A stretch of 64,000 nt of DNA from Paraburkholderia piptadeniae (lineage in GTDB: Bacteria; Pseudomonadota; Gammaproteobacteria; Burkholderiales; Burkholderiaceae). The notes below the pieces were generated by a model. It saw nothing but the letters and a program-made list of their open reading frames with translations. It did no database searches and was not told where the DNA came from. The DNA lies in NCBI RefSeq assembly GCF_900007165.1, contig NZ_CYGY02000026.1:1-64000 (forward strand). Reading direction: 5' to 3'. Positions 17,263 to 26,193 of this stretch are shown one piece after another. The translations under genes were made by a program, and so were the position numbers. The first letter of the stretch is position 1; each line of letters starts with the position of its first letter.

Positions 17263-18021
17263 ATGATGACAACGTCAATCGAAACATCGTTCGTCGACAA
17301 CAACGCGCTGATGCTGCGCGCCGTCGATATCGGCAAGACGTTCACGCTGCATGGCCAGGGCGGCGTGCAGATCGAAGCGCTCGCGGGCGTGTCGCTCGAC
17401 GTCGAGCGCGGCGAATGCGTCGTGCTGGTCGGGCCGTCGGGCGCGGGCAAGAGCACGTTCCTGCGCTGCCTGTACGGCAACTATCTGGCGAGCACGGGCA
17501 CGATCGCGATCCGCGACGAAGCACACGATGCAAAGCACGTGCGGATCACGGGCGCCGAGCCGCGCGACGTGCTGTATTTGCGGCGCAGCGTCGTCGGTTA
17601 TGTGAGCCAGTTCCTGCGCGTGATTCCGCGTGTGAGCGCGCTCGATCTCGTCGCCGAGCCGCTCGTCTCGCGCGGCGTCGACGACAACGAAGCGCACGAA
17701 CGCGCCGCTGCATTGCTCGCGCGGCTCAATGTGCCTGAACGCTTGTGGCCGCTCGCGCCCGCAACGTTTTCGGGCGGCGAGCAGCAGCGCGTGAATATCG
17801 CGCGCGGCCTGATCGCGGAACATCCCGTGCTGCTGCTCGACGAACCGACGGCTTCGCTCGATGCGGAAAACCGCGACATCGTCGCGGACCTGATCGTCGA
17901 AGCGCGCGAGCGCGGCGCGGCCATCGTCGGCATCTTCCACGACGAAGACACGCGCGCGAAAGTCGCCACGCGACGGCTCGAACTGCGTCCACCGCTACGT
18001 CACACACCGGCACTACACTGA
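17263..18021 (+). CDS. phnL: C-P lyase associated ATPase PhnL
   Basis: A 252-residue ABC-type ATPase, the second NTPase of the C-P lyase system. Walker A is GPSGAGKSTFLRCLYGNYLASTG, of which the last part is typical of PhnL. The signature is FSGGEQQRVNIARGLI and Walker B is PVLLLDEPTASLD, followed by IVGIFHDEDTRAKVA with the switch His. Two ATGs occur at 17263 and 17266. It lies in the phn operon between phnK and phnM with gaps of 22 and 25 bases. Confidence 0.94.
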   Translation: MMTTSIETSFVDNNALMLRAVDIGKTFTLHGQGGVQIEALAGVSLDVERGECVVLVGPSGAGKSTFLRCLYGNYLASTGTIAIRDEAHDAKHVRITGAEPRDVLYLRRSVVGYVSQFLRVIPRVSALDLVAEPLVSRGVDDNEAHERAAALLARLNVPERLWPLAPATFSGGEQQRVNIARGLIAEHPVLLLDEPTASLDAENRDIVADLIVEARERGAAIVGIFHDEDTRAKVATRRLELRPPLRHTPALH

Positions 18022-18046
18022 TATCGATCGGATACGGAGCATCCAG

Positions 18047-19180
18047 ATGTTGATCAAGAACGCTCGCGTCGTGACGCGGGACGAAGTTTTCAACGGCGTC
18101 GTGCAGGTCGAAGACGGCGCGATTCGCGACGTCGCGCGCGGCACCACGTCCGCCGCCGGCGCCCAGGACTGGGACGGCGACTACCTGTTGCCCGGCCTCA
18201 TCGAACTGCATACCGACAATCTCGAGAAGCATCTGGTGCCGCGCCCTGGCGTCGAATGGAATACGGATGCCGCGTTCGTGATCCACGACGCGCAGGTGGC
18301 GGCCGCCGGCATCACGACGGTGTTCGATGCGCTCGCAATCGGCTCGCGCTCGAGCGTCGGCTTGCGCGGGCGCGACACGCAGACGCGTTGCGCGCAGGCG
18401 CTGCACCGCTTCTCGGAGCGCAAGCTGCTGCGCGCCGAGCACTTCCTGCATCTGCGCTGCGAGATCGCGACGCCCGATGTCGTCGAAGTGTTCGATACGC
18501 TGAAGGACCATCCGCTGCTGCGTCTCGCGTCCGTGATGGATCACACGCCCGGCCAGCGCCAATGGCACGACCGCGACCAATGGCGCCGCTTCCAGGAGCG
18601 CCACGGCAAGATGACGGACGAACACGTCGCCGCGACGCTCGTCGCGCTCGAAGACGAGCAGCAGCGCTTCGCGGACCAGCATCGCCGCGAGATCGTCGAG
18701 CGCTGCAAGGCGCTGGGCGTGCCCGTCGCGAGCCACGACGACACGCTCGTCGAGCACGTGCAACAGGCCGCCGAAGAAGGCATCGTGCTCGCCGAATTCC
18801 CGACCACGCGCGTCGCCGCCGAAGCCGCGCATCGTCACGGCATCGCGACGATCATGGGCGCGCCTAACATCGTGCGCGGCGGCTCGCACTCGGGCAACGT
18901 GTCGGCGCTGGAGCTGGCGAAGGCGGGGCTGCTCGATATCCTCTCGTCCGATTACGTGCCGTCAAGCCTGCTGACGGCCGCCTTCGAGCTCGTCGACAAG
19001 GCGGGCTGGACGCTGCCGCAAGCGATGGCGACCGTGTCGGCGGAACCGGCGTGCACGGCCGGCCTGCACGACCGCGGCGCGATCGAAACCGGGCTGCGCG
19101 CGGATTTTGTCCGCGTGACGATGCTCGATGCATTGCCCGTGCCGCGCGCGACGTACCGCGCGGGCGAGCGGATCGTTTGA
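18047..19180 (+). CDS. phnM: Alpha-D-ribose 1-methylphosphonate 5-triphosphate diphosphatase
   Basis: A 377-residue amidohydrolase-superfamily enzyme that removes diphosphate from the PhnI product before C-P cleavage. Metal-site motifs are LLPGLIELHTDNLEKH (HxDN form usual for PhnM), VMDHTPGQRQW, VASHDD, and LSSDYVPSSLL with the catalytic Asp near the end. Length is normal. It is the last gene of the plus-strand phn operon, and an inverted repeat follows about 90 bases later. No phnCDE transporter genes follow, so phosphonate uptake must be encoded elsewhere. Confidence 0.95.
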   Translation: MLIKNARVVTRDEVFNGVVQVEDGAIRDVARGTTSAAGAQDWDGDYLLPGLIELHTDNLEKHLVPRPGVEWNTDAAFVIHDAQVAAAGITTVFDALAIGSRSSVGLRGRDTQTRCAQALHRFSERKLLRAEHFLHLRCEIATPDVVEVFDTLKDHPLLRLASVMDHTPGQRQWHDRDQWRRFQERHGKMTDEHVAATLVALEDEQQRFADQHRREIVERCKALGVPVASHDDTLVEHVQQAAEEGIVLAEFPTTRVAAEAAHRHGIATIMGAPNIVRGGSHSGNVSALELAKAGLLDILSSDYVPSSLLTAAFELVDKAGWTLPQAMATVSAEPACTAGLHDRGAIETGLRADFVRVTMLDALPVPRATYRAGERIV

Positions 19181-19586
19181 TGCGCGCTACTCGATACGCG
19201 GTGTTCGATACGCCCTCTGCACGGGCCACCCGGCCCGGTTCGGCCCGCTCAGGTCATTGAGCGAAAAGCGTTTGCCGCACTGCCGCATGAGCGGCAAACG
19301 CTCTCCCTAAGGGCCTCCCGCCGCCTTGCGCCGCCCATCGACGGCTGTCGATTAGCTTTCAGCTATTCTTCTTGCCCCATATCACATAAATGCCCTTTAG
19401 AGGCAATACTCCTGTGCCATCCGGTGTTTCACTAGCACCGCAAATATTTTGATTTGTTAAGCTTGGCGCGCGCTGCTGGCGGCTGGCCAGCGGCCATTAG
19501 ACAAGCCCGGACACAACGGCCGGGCATCGTCGCGCAGCGGCACAACCGCATGCGGGACACTTCGAACCACTCCCGGGAGTACATCA
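19181..19586. other. Intergenic region between phnM and the amino-acid binding protein gene
   Basis: No gene is apparent in these 406 bases. The left part holds a strong stem-loop that could end the phn operon. The right part is AT-richer and should carry the promoter and leader of the binding-protein gene. It contains short inverted repeats (GGTG/CACC near 19420 and GCTGGC/GCCAGC near 19480). Confidence 0.55.
19267..19302 (+). terminator. 12-bp stem-loop at the end of the phn operon
   Basis: AGCGTTTGCCGC (19267-19278) is a perfect reverse complement of GCGGCAAACGCT (19291-19302) around a 12-base loop. It lies 87 bases after the phnM stop. The T-run is poor, so it may work as a weak or factor-assisted terminator. 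Confidence 0.5.
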
Positions 19587-20369
19587 GTGAAAAAACTGCT
19601 TGCGGCTTTGACGGTTGCCCTGCTCGCCACCGTTTCGATCGGCGCACACGCAAAAGACTGGACCACCATCCGCTTCGGCGTCGACGCCAGCTATCCGCCG
19701 TTTGAATCGAAGGGCTCCGACGGCAAGCTGGTCGGCTTCGACATCGATCTCGGCAACGAAATCTGCACGCGCCTGAAGGCGAAGTGCGTGTGGATCGAGA
19801 ACGACTTCGACGGCATGATCCCGGCTCTGAAGGCGAAGAAGTTCGACGGCGTGCTGTCGTCGATGTCGATGACGCCGCAACGCGCCGAACAGATCGCTTT
19901 CTCGTCGAAGCTGTTCAACACGCCGACGCGCCTCGTCGCGAAGAAGGGCTCGAACATCCTGCCGACGGCGGAATCGCTGTCGGGCAAGTCGGTCGGCGTC
20001 GAACAGGGCACGATCCAGGAAACGTACGCAAAGACCTACTGGGAACCGAAGGGCGCGAAGGTCGTGCCGTACCAGAACCAGGACCAGGTCTACGCCGACC
20101 TGATCTCGGGCCGTCTGGACGCAGCGCTGCAAGACGCCGTGCAGGCTGAGATCGGCTTCCTGAAGACGCCGCGCGGCGCGGGCTTCCAGTTCGTCGGCAA
20201 GGATCTCGAAGACAAGAAGATCCTCGGCGAAGGCGCCGGCATCGGCATGCGCAAGGAAGACACCGACCTGAAGGCGAAGGTCGACAAGGCGATCGCCGAC
20301 ATCATCAAGGACGGCACGTACAAGAAGATCGAGAAGAAGTACTTCGATTTCGACGTGTACGGCGGCTGA
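19587..20369 (+). CDS. Periplasmic basic/polar amino-acid ABC transporter substrate-binding protein (ArgT/HisJ-like)
   Basis: A 260-residue binding protein with a clear signal peptide (MKKLLAALTVALLATVSIGAHA, cut before KDW). The mature part has the family-3 binding-protein pattern IRFGVDASYPPFESKGSDGKLVGFDIDLGNEIC, then FDGMIPALKAKKFDGVLSSMSMTPQRAEQIAFS and GTIQETYAK. This resembles lysine/arginine/ornithine and histidine binders. The start is GTG 19587 with CGGGAG upstream. No permease or ATPase genes adjoin it, only a strong terminator, so it is a stand-alone receptor using transporter parts encoded elsewhere. Confidence 0.9.
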   Translation: MKKLLAALTVALLATVSIGAHAKDWTTIRFGVDASYPPFESKGSDGKLVGFDIDLGNEICTRLKAKCVWIENDFDGMIPALKAKKFDGVLSSMSMTPQRAEQIAFSSKLFNTPTRLVAKKGSNILPTAESLSGKSVGVEQGTIQETYAKTYWEPKGAKVVPYQNQDQVYADLISGRLDAALQDAVQAEIGFLKTPRGAGFQFVGKDLEDKKILGEGAGIGMRKEDTDLKAKVDKAIADIIKDGTYKKIEKKYFDFDVYGG

Positions 20370-20422
20370 TCGTCGCCGCATCGCGCGAGGCGCGCAACGT
20401 CGCGCCTCGCGACGCTACGCAG

Positions 20423-20453
20423 ACGGGCTCCCTTCGGAGCCCGTTTCGTTTTT
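20423..20453 (+). terminator. Rho-independent terminator after the binding-protein gene
   Basis: ACGGGCTCC (20423-20431) pairs perfectly with GGAGCCCGT (20436-20444) around a CTTC loop and runs into TTTCGTTTTT. It lies 54 bases after the stop codon. Confidence 0.88.
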
Positions 20454-20638
20454 GGCTCAGGCAAGGCCCAGGCAAGGTCCGGCCCGAAGGCGGGCGTTCG
20501 CCCGCGCCGCCCAAATGGGCTAAGATCGAACGGTTCATCGGCGCGATTCGTTGATTTGTTGTGCGCGCCACCGTTTTAAGCCTCATTCCTTTGCAACTAC
20601 AGCGCGCGCTGCGCGTCGTCCGCAGCGCCACATCGATC

Positions 20639-21754
20639 ATGCAAACCCACAATCATCCGCTGATTTCCCCGACCCTCGGCACCGCTCGCAGCCTGACGAG
20701 CTTCCACTACGGTCCGGGCGGCGGCCAGAAGGTCTACATCCAGTCGTCGCTGCACGCGGACGAGCTGCCCGGCATGCTGGTGTCGTGGGCGCTGCGCCGC
20801 AAGCTCGAAGCGCTCGAAGCCGCGGGCAAGCTGCGCGGCGAAGTCGTCGTCGTGCCCGTCGCGAACCCGATCGGGCTGAACCAGCATGTGCTCGGCCTGC
20901 TCGCCGGCCGCTTCGAAACGAACACCGCGCAGAACTTCAACCGCAACTTCTACAACCTGTTCGACCTGATCGAGCCCGTGATCGAAGCACGTCTGACGGG
21001 CGACGCGGACGAGAACCGCGCGATCGTCCGTCAGGCGATGCGCGAAGCGCTCGACGCGCAAAAGCCGCGCACCGAAATCGAATCGCAGCGTCTTGCGCTG
21101 CAACAGCTGTCGTATGACGCGGACATCGTGCTCGACCTGCATTGCGACTGGGAAGCGGCGCTGCATCTGTACACGAACCCGGATCTGTGGCCCGACGTCG
21201 AGCCGCTCGCGCGCTATCTGGATTCGAAGGCGTCGCTGCTCGCAGTCGATTCCGTCGGCAATCCGTTCGACGAGATTCACAGCTTCTGCTGGTCCGAACT
21301 GCGCGCGCGCGCCGGCGACCGATTCCCGATTCCGAACGGCTCGATCTCGGTGACGGTCGAGCTGCGCAGCCAGCGCGACGTCTCATATGAGTTCGCCGAG
21401 CACGACGCGCAAGGCATCATCGAATACCTGACGCATCGCGGCGTGATCGCAGGCGAAGCCGCGCCGCTGCCGCCGCTCGAGTTCGCCGCGACGCCGCTCG
21501 CGGGCACCGAGCCGATCGTGACGCCCACGAGCGGCGTCGTCGTGTATCGCCAGGAAGTGGGCAAGTGGGTCGACGCGGGCGAGCCCATCGCCGATATCGT
21601 CGATCCGCTGACGAACCGCGTCGTCACGCTCAAGACGAATGTGGCGGGCGTGATGTACGCGCGCCATCTGTCGCGCTTTGCCCAGGCCGGGATGGAGATC
21701 GCGCGCGTTGCGGGCGCGAAGGCATACCGCACGGGGCAGTTGCTGTCGGCATAA
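20639..21754 (+). CDS. Succinylglutamate desuccinylase/aspartoacylase family protein
   Basis: A 371-residue zinc-dependent deacylase of the M14-related AstE/AspA group. Zinc-site motifs are SSLHADELPGML (His and Glu ligands) and IVLDLHCDWEA (second His). NFNRNFYNLF is the usual substrate-site block, and VTVELRSQRDVSYEFAEHDAQGIIEYL carries the catalytic Glu region. The C-terminal 80 residues look like a lipoyl-like beta domain (GVVVYRQEVGKWVDAGEPIADIVDP). ATG 20639 is chosen because the family homology starts just after it; the ribosome site is weak and the frame is open to 20561. The amide substrate is unknown. Confidence 0.86.
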   Translation: MQTHNHPLISPTLGTARSLTSFHYGPGGGQKVYIQSSLHADELPGMLVSWALRRKLEALEAAGKLRGEVVVVPVANPIGLNQHVLGLLAGRFETNTAQNFNRNFYNLFDLIEPVIEARLTGDADENRAIVRQAMREALDAQKPRTEIESQRLALQQLSYDADIVLDLHCDWEAALHLYTNPDLWPDVEPLARYLDSKASLLAVDSVGNPFDEIHSFCWSELRARAGDRFPIPNGSISVTVELRSQRDVSYEFAEHDAQGIIEYLTHRGVIAGEAAPLPPLEFAATPLAGTEPIVTPTSGVVVYRQEVGKWVDAGEPIADIVDPLTNRVVTLKTNVAGVMYARHLSRFAQAGMEIARVAGAKAYRTGQLLSA

Positions 21755-21789
21755 CGATGCGTGCGGCGAGCGCCGCTTCGCTTCGCAAC

Positions 21790-21816
21790 GAATCGCCCGC
21801 CTCGCGCGGGCGATTC
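21790..21816 (+). terminator. 11-bp stem-loop terminator-like element
   Basis: GAATCGCCCGC (21790-21800) and GCGGGCGATTC (21806-21816) pair perfectly around CTCGC, 36 bases past the deacylase stop. A short TGTAT rather than a full T-run follows. Confidence 0.6.
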
Positions 21817-22053
21817 TGTATGCAGCGCCTGAAGCGCTTCTACGCCTGTCAGCGGCGCGGCACAACGCATATGCACAGGTTCGCGTACAAGCCGTTCATA
21901 CGCGAATGATCACCTGTCGCATTTGTACGACAAATTCATTAGAAATATTTGCTGTCATATTGCTTTCGCTTCCTCCCTATAAATTTGCGCCCGTCGCGCG
22001 ACCTGCCGGAGAGCCGGGCTCGCGATCGCAACTTTTCAAATCCGGAGAAAGCT

Positions 22054-23220
22054 TTGAACAAAAAAGTACTTACCACCGCTCTACTCGCCTCGGCTTTTGC
22101 AGGCTCCGCACACGCACAAAGCAGCGTCACGTTGTATGGCCTGATCGACGCTGGTATCAGCTACGCGAATCACTCGAAGACCACATCAGGCGGCTCGGAA
22201 AAGCTGTTCAAGTATGACGACGGCGTCGCGCAAGGCAGCCGTTGGGGCCTGCGCGGCTCGGAAGACCTGGGCGGCGGCCTGAAGGCACTGTTCGTGCTGG
22301 AAAGCGGCTTCAACAGCGGCAACGGCACGCTGGGTCAAGGCGGCGCGCTGTTCGGCCGCCAGGCGTATGTCGGTGTGTCGAAGGACGGGATCGGCTCGCT
22401 GACGTTCGGTCGTCAATACTCGTTCTCGACCGACTACCTGGGCGGCAACTATTCGACGGGCGGCCTGACGGTTGCCGGTAACTACGCTTACCACATCAAC
22501 GACGTCGACCAGCTGACGTCGAGCCGCATCAACAACGCAGTCAAGTTCAGCAGCGCGAACTTCGCGGGCCTCACGTTCGGCGCGATGTACGGCTTCTCGA
22601 ACTCGACGGCATTCGCCGGCGCACCGGCAACGGGCACGGCGGCCAATCCCGTCGCAGGCTCGTCGCGCGCATACAGCTTCGGCGTGAACTACGCGAACGG
22701 CCCGATCGGCCTCGGCGCAGCGTACACGGACATCCGCTTCCCGAGCCAGGCAACGCCGGCCTTCTCGACGACGATCGCAAACGTCGGCACGGGCACCGTG
22801 CGCGACCTGCGCACGTTCGGCCTCGGCGGCCGCTACATCATCGGACCGGCGACGCTCTACGCACTGTGGACGAACACGCACTTCGAGCCGCTCACGGGTG
22901 GTTCGACGACGTTCAACAACTATGAAGGCGGCGTGAAGTACGCGTTCACGCCGGCGCTGGCGGCTGGCCTCGGCTACACGTACTCGCAATTGACGGGTGC
23001 GACGACGGGCCACTTCAACCAGGTGGACGCAAGCGTCGACTACGCGCTGTCGAAGCGCACCGATGTCTACGCGCTCGCCATCTACCAGGACGCATCGGGC
23101 AAGACGGGCACCACGCCGATCCAGGCTCAGATCGGTTCGTCGACGTCGTACTTCAACACGTCGGGTTCGGGTTCGCAAAACCAGCTGGCGTTCCGCGTCG
23201 GCATGCGCCACAAGTTCTAA
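22054..23220 (+). CDS. Gram-negative general porin (OmpC-like, Burkholderia type)
   Basis: A 388-residue outer-membrane porin. It has a signal peptide (NKKVLTTALLASAFAGSAHA, cut before QSSVTLYG), a first strand VTLYGLIDAGISY, the constriction-region block SRWGLRGSEDLGGGLKALFVLESGF, and a final phenylalanine in FRVGMRHKF, the C-terminal signal for outer-membrane insertion. The start is TTG 22054, placed by GGAGAAA five bases upstream and by the signal peptide beginning there; no ATG fits. TTG may moderate expression. A TATAAA at 21978 is a possible -10 box. A terminator follows. Confidence 0.93.
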   Translation: MNKKVLTTALLASAFAGSAHAQSSVTLYGLIDAGISYANHSKTTSGGSEKLFKYDDGVAQGSRWGLRGSEDLGGGLKALFVLESGFNSGNGTLGQGGALFGRQAYVGVSKDGIGSLTFGRQYSFSTDYLGGNYSTGGLTVAGNYAYHINDVDQLTSSRINNAVKFSSANFAGLTFGAMYGFSNSTAFAGAPATGTAANPVAGSSRAYSFGVNYANGPIGLGAAYTDIRFPSQATPAFSTTIANVGTGTVRDLRTFGLGGRYIIGPATLYALWTNTHFEPLTGGSTTFNNYEGGVKYAFTPALAAGLGYTYSQLTGATTGHFNQVDASVDYALSKRTDVYALAIYQDASGKTGTTPIQAQIGSSTSYFNTSGSGSQNQLAFRVGMRHKF

Positions 23221-23282
23221 GCTGTGCCGCGAAGCGAGGCGCCGTTGCGCGCTTCGCTCAGGCAGAGCTGGACTGGATGAAG

Positions 23283-23313
23283 AACGCTCCGCTTGCGGGG
23301 CGTTTTCTTTTTC
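23283..23313 (+). terminator. Rho-independent terminator after the porin
   Basis: An AACGCTCCGC/GCGGGGCGTT-type hairpin with a TTG loop (one G-T pair) leads into TTTTCTTTTTCT, about 60 bases after the porin stop. Confidence 0.8.
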
Positions 23314-23352
23314 TGATGCGCCACTGCCCCTGCCGCGCTTTATGGCGCTGCG

Positions 23353-23610
23353 CTAATCCGGCGTCACGAATATCCGTATCTCGCCGTTCGGCGTCGGCAT
23401 GATGAAGTCCTGCGTGCGGCCCGCGCGCACGTCGAAGAGCAACCGGTCCAGCCGTTCGAGCTGCGCCTCCTTTTCGCCCGCAGTCAACCCATGGGCGTCA
23501 TCCGAATCCTTCAGCAGCGCCTGCCGCGCGGTCAGAATGCGTGCGACCGCGCTCGATCTCGATACGAAAACTTCTTCCATCCCGGCTACATCCTTCAGGC
23601 GCGGCCACAT
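23353..23610 (-). CDS. Small hypothetical protein
   Basis: An 85-residue reading from ATG 23610 (MWPRLKDVAGMEEVFVSRSS) that I do not recognise. The body is a charged helix (ARQALLKDSDDAHGLTAGEKEAQLERLDRLLFDVRAG) followed by a short beta-like end (DFIMPTPNGEIRIFVTPD). No signal or membrane segment is present, so it is probably cytoplasmic. GGGA lies upstream of this ATG; a TTG at 23643 or an ATG at 23580 are alternatives. Codon use resembles that of its neighbours, supporting a real gene, but nothing gives a function. Confidence 0.5.
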   Translation of the reverse strand: MWPRLKDVAGMEEVFVSRSSAVARILTARQALLKDSDDAHGLTAGEKEAQLERLDRLLFDVRAGRTQDFIMPTPNGEIRIFVTPD

Positions 23611-23879
23611 GGAAACATCCCACGCCGCGCCAGCTACGTTCAAAAAACAATGCGCCAGCCGTTGCTCCAGCGCGCAATGATTTTATGGGCATGCGGGAAT
23701 TCCTGCCGCGATGCGTACATGAACGCATTCGCAAGCGACACGCTGCCAAGCCTCCAACACTTGTCATCGAAGCGGCCGCGACCCAACGCCGCAATGCCTG
23801 TTCCCGAACGTGGCGTGCCAACCGGCCCGCCGCGCGATCTGCTACGCTGCGCCCTTTCCCTCAGCCTGAATCTGTGAAG

Positions 23880-24266
23880 ATGGAAATTCCATTCAATGAA
23901 CGCGGCGTCTCGGTCACGCGCAATGCCTTGTCGGCGGCGGGCCAGGTCTTTCCGTTGCGCGACATCCAGAACGTGCGCGTCGTCACCGTGCCCAAGAACA
24001 AGGTCCTGCCGTACGCGATTTCGCTGATCGGCGCAGCGGGCGCGGTGGCGGGCGGCATCTATGCATCGCCGGCCGGTATCGTGTGCGGCGTGATGCTGAT
24101 CGTGGTCGGCTGGCTCACGTGGCGCACGCAGGATGTCACGCATTGCCTGATGGTTCAGACAGGCGAGGCCGAACGCGAAGCGTTGTCGAGCATCGACCTG
24201 CCGTTCGTCGAGCGCGTCGCGCAGACGGTCCGCGAGGCGCTCGCCGCCGCCGCGCAGAAAAGCTGA
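23880..24266 (+). CDS. DUF6232-like small membrane protein
   Basis: A 128-residue protein starting MEIPFNERGVSVTRNALSA. The first 45 residues form a beta-rich segment (GQVFPLRDIQNVRVVTVPKNK). Two adjacent hydrophobic helices follow (YAISLIGAAGAVAGGIYASPAGIVCGVMLIVVGWL), and then a strand-helix C-terminus ending VREALAAAAQ. This is the layout of small membrane proteins related to DUF6232; the assignment is by pattern memory. A GTG six bases earlier is an alternative start. No operon partners are evident. Confidence 0.6.
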   Translation: MEIPFNERGVSVTRNALSAAGQVFPLRDIQNVRVVTVPKNKVLPYAISLIGAAGAVAGGIYASPAGIVCGVMLIVVGWLTWRTQDVTHCLMVQTGEAEREALSSIDLPFVERVAQTVREALAAAAQKS

Positions 24267-24405
24267 CGGCCCACGCAGACACGCGCCGTCTTTACGGAAA
24301 ATTGACGGCGCGCGCGGTTCCTTTTTTCACGAGCTTGAGATGCCGCCCGCTACAGTGGACGCGTCTCAACAGCCGCGCCGCCAATCCCGCGGCGGCGCAT
24401 CGACG

Positions 24406-24750
24406 ATGCAATCGCAACCCATCCTCGCCTCATCGCGCGCCGCTTCCCGCCGCACGCAGGCCACGAATCTCGCGCAGCAACCGGCGTTGTCCCTCGTGAC
24501 GATCGACGTGACCGTGCCCGGCACATCGTCGGCGTCGGGCCGCCGCGCATTGCAGAAAGCGCTTAGCGAAGGCTCGCGTCTCTTCGTGATCGACCTCGAC
24601 AAACGCAACGAGTGCATCACCTTTCGCGTTGATGTGATAGCGCGCAGCGTCGGCGACGTGGTCGGCGCACTCGCGGGCGCGCTGCGCCGCGCCACCATCG
24701 GCCGCGTGCACGCGGTCTGCGTCACGCATTCGATCGCACGGCACCACTGA
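24406..24750 (+). CDS. Hypothetical protein
   Basis: A 114-residue product reading MQSQPILASSRAAS, with a low-complexity N-terminus. A compact alternating segment follows (LSLVTIDVTVPGTSSASGRRALQKALSEGSRLFVIDLDKRNECITFRVDVIARSVGDVVGALAGAL). The second half looks like a ferredoxin-like or ACT-like alpha-beta unit, but I cannot name a family. An earlier ATG at 24340 is in frame; neither has a strong ribosome site. It lies between the DUF6232-like gene and the lipoprotein gene, all on the same strand but widely spaced. Confidence 0.5.
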   Translation: MQSQPILASSRAASRRTQATNLAQQPALSLVTIDVTVPGTSSASGRRALQKALSEGSRLFVIDLDKRNECITFRVDVIARSVGDVVGALAGALRRATIGRVHAVCVTHSIARHH

Positions 24751-24987
24751 ACGCCGCGCAGCGAACAGGCGCGATACCGCGGCACGTACACACATTTTTG
24801 CAGGTAGCTCAGACCGCGCGCGTAGAGTCGGCGGTCCTGTCATCTCGCGTGCCCTCGCGCCAGGCCAAGCGCGCGTCGCGGACGGGAGCCGTCCATCCGT
24901 CCGCATTCGCCGAAACCTGAAGCGCCACGCCTGCCCCGCGGAGCGTGGCTGTCGCCGGGACCACGCATTTTCTGCAAGGTGTGTGCG

Positions 24988-26079
24988 ATGCCTGTCCCGC
25001 TGTTTGTCCCGCTGTTTGCCTCGCTGTCCGTTCACCGCTTCCGGCGCATGACCCGCCTTGCCGGCGCGCTGACCGTGCTCACGCTCGCGGCCTGCTCCAC
25101 GCCGATCTCGACGCCCGTTCCGCCCGAGCTGAAAGCGAGCCTCATCAACGAAGGGCGCGACGGCCTGCTCGTGCCGCTGAACGCCGAGCGCAGCGACACG
25201 CACGGCCGCACGTCGATCGGCCTGCCCGTGCAGATGGACGGCAAGGCCGTCTATCTGATGCTCGATACGGGCACGCGCGGCGTGCGTGTGCTGTCATCCG
25301 TCCTGCCGCGCTCGAACTATCCGGCAGCAGGCGCGCGGACCTCGCTTGCCTTCGCGACGGACGCACAGGTTTCCGGCGCCGTCGTCAAGGTGCCGCTGAG
25401 CATCGCGGGCACGAAGCCCGTCGATGTCGCCGCGCAAGCCGTCGACGAAGTCAGCTGTCTGAAGACCAATAAGCACTGCGTCGCGCAGGACGGCTACACG
25501 GGCGAATTCGGCTGGGCGTTCTCGGGCATCCTGGGCATCGGCGCCGACGAGCCGCGCGACGCCTGCTGCACGCAGCCGATGCGCGCGCTGCCCGCGAACA
25601 TCGGCCAACGCTATCTGGTGCGCTCGAATCTCAATCGCCCGTTTCTCGTTCTGAGTCCATCGAACACGCTGACCAGGGGCTTCACGCTCGTGCCGTTCTC
25701 CATCGCGAAGGACGGCTCGACGCAATGGCCGACAGGCTGCGTGCAAGTGGCCAACAAGATGCGCTTTTGCGCGCCTGTCGTCTTTTCGACGGGCGGCACG
25801 GACATGATTCGCGTCGAGACCGACAAGGCACCCGACTGGGCCGGCGATACCGACGAGCACAAGGCATTTGCGCAAGGCAACTACGACGTGGTGCTCGGCG
25901 TCGGCGACTGGGCGCATCGCTTCAACGATGCGCAAACGGCCATCGTGAAAGCCGCGCCGGGCGCGAACCGTATCGTGATCGGGCTGATGTCGCTGCAAGG
26001 CATCGACGTGCTGTTCGATTTCACCAACGGCAAGCTCGGCTTGCGCGCATCGCGGGAAATCGAACGGATGGGCGGCTGA
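24988..26079 (+). CDS. DUF3443-like lipoprotein with a retropepsin-like DTG motif
   Basis: A 363-residue exported protein. The segment MTRLAGALTVLTLAACS ends in a lipobox (LAAC), predicting a lipid-anchored protein. The mature part contains VYLMLDTGTRGVRVLSSVLP, the DTG-type motif seen in aspartyl-protease-like DUF3443 proteins. It also has cysteine-rich blocks (DEVSCLKTNKHC, DEPRDACCTQP), a second glycine-rich motif FSTGGTDMIRVE, and the C-terminal IGLMSLQGIDVLFDFTNGKLGLR. ATG 24988 follows AAGGTG at good spacing; ATG 25048 would give a tidier signal peptide. Proteolytic activity is not shown. It shares a bidirectional terminator with glgP. Confidence 0.7.
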   Translation: MPVPLFVPLFASLSVHRFRRMTRLAGALTVLTLAACSTPISTPVPPELKASLINEGRDGLLVPLNAERSDTHGRTSIGLPVQMDGKAVYLMLDTGTRGVRVLSSVLPRSNYPAAGARTSLAFATDAQVSGAVVKVPLSIAGTKPVDVAAQAVDEVSCLKTNKHCVAQDGYTGEFGWAFSGILGIGADEPRDACCTQPMRALPANIGQRYLVRSNLNRPFLVLSPSNTLTRGFTLVPFSIAKDGSTQWPTGCVQVANKMRFCAPVVFSTGGTDMIRVETDKAPDWAGDTDEHKAFAQGNYDVVLGVGDWAHRFNDAQTAIVKAAPGANRIVIGLMSLQGIDVLFDFTNGKLGLRASREIERMGG

Positions 26080-26121
26080 AACACGCACGCTTCGGCCGAA
26101 GCCAACATACGAAGCCAACGT

Positions 26122-26162
26122 AAAAAGCCGCCGCGCGATGACGAATCGCGCGGCGGCTTTTT
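26122..26162. terminator. Bidirectional Rho-independent terminator
   Basis: An 18-base perfect inverted repeat (26122-26139 and 26145-26162) around a GACGA loop, with AAAAA at the left end and TTTTT at the right. It can end both the lipoprotein transcript and the convergent glgP transcript. Confidence 0.93.
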
Positions 26163-26193
26163 CAATCGTCGAACGAGCCGAACGAGTTGATCA

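Noticed and set aside
19587-20369. PhnD phosphonate-binding protein next to the phn operon
   Set aside because: Motifs are those of the ArgT/HisJ amino-acid binders, and a stem-loop and long gap separate it from phnM.
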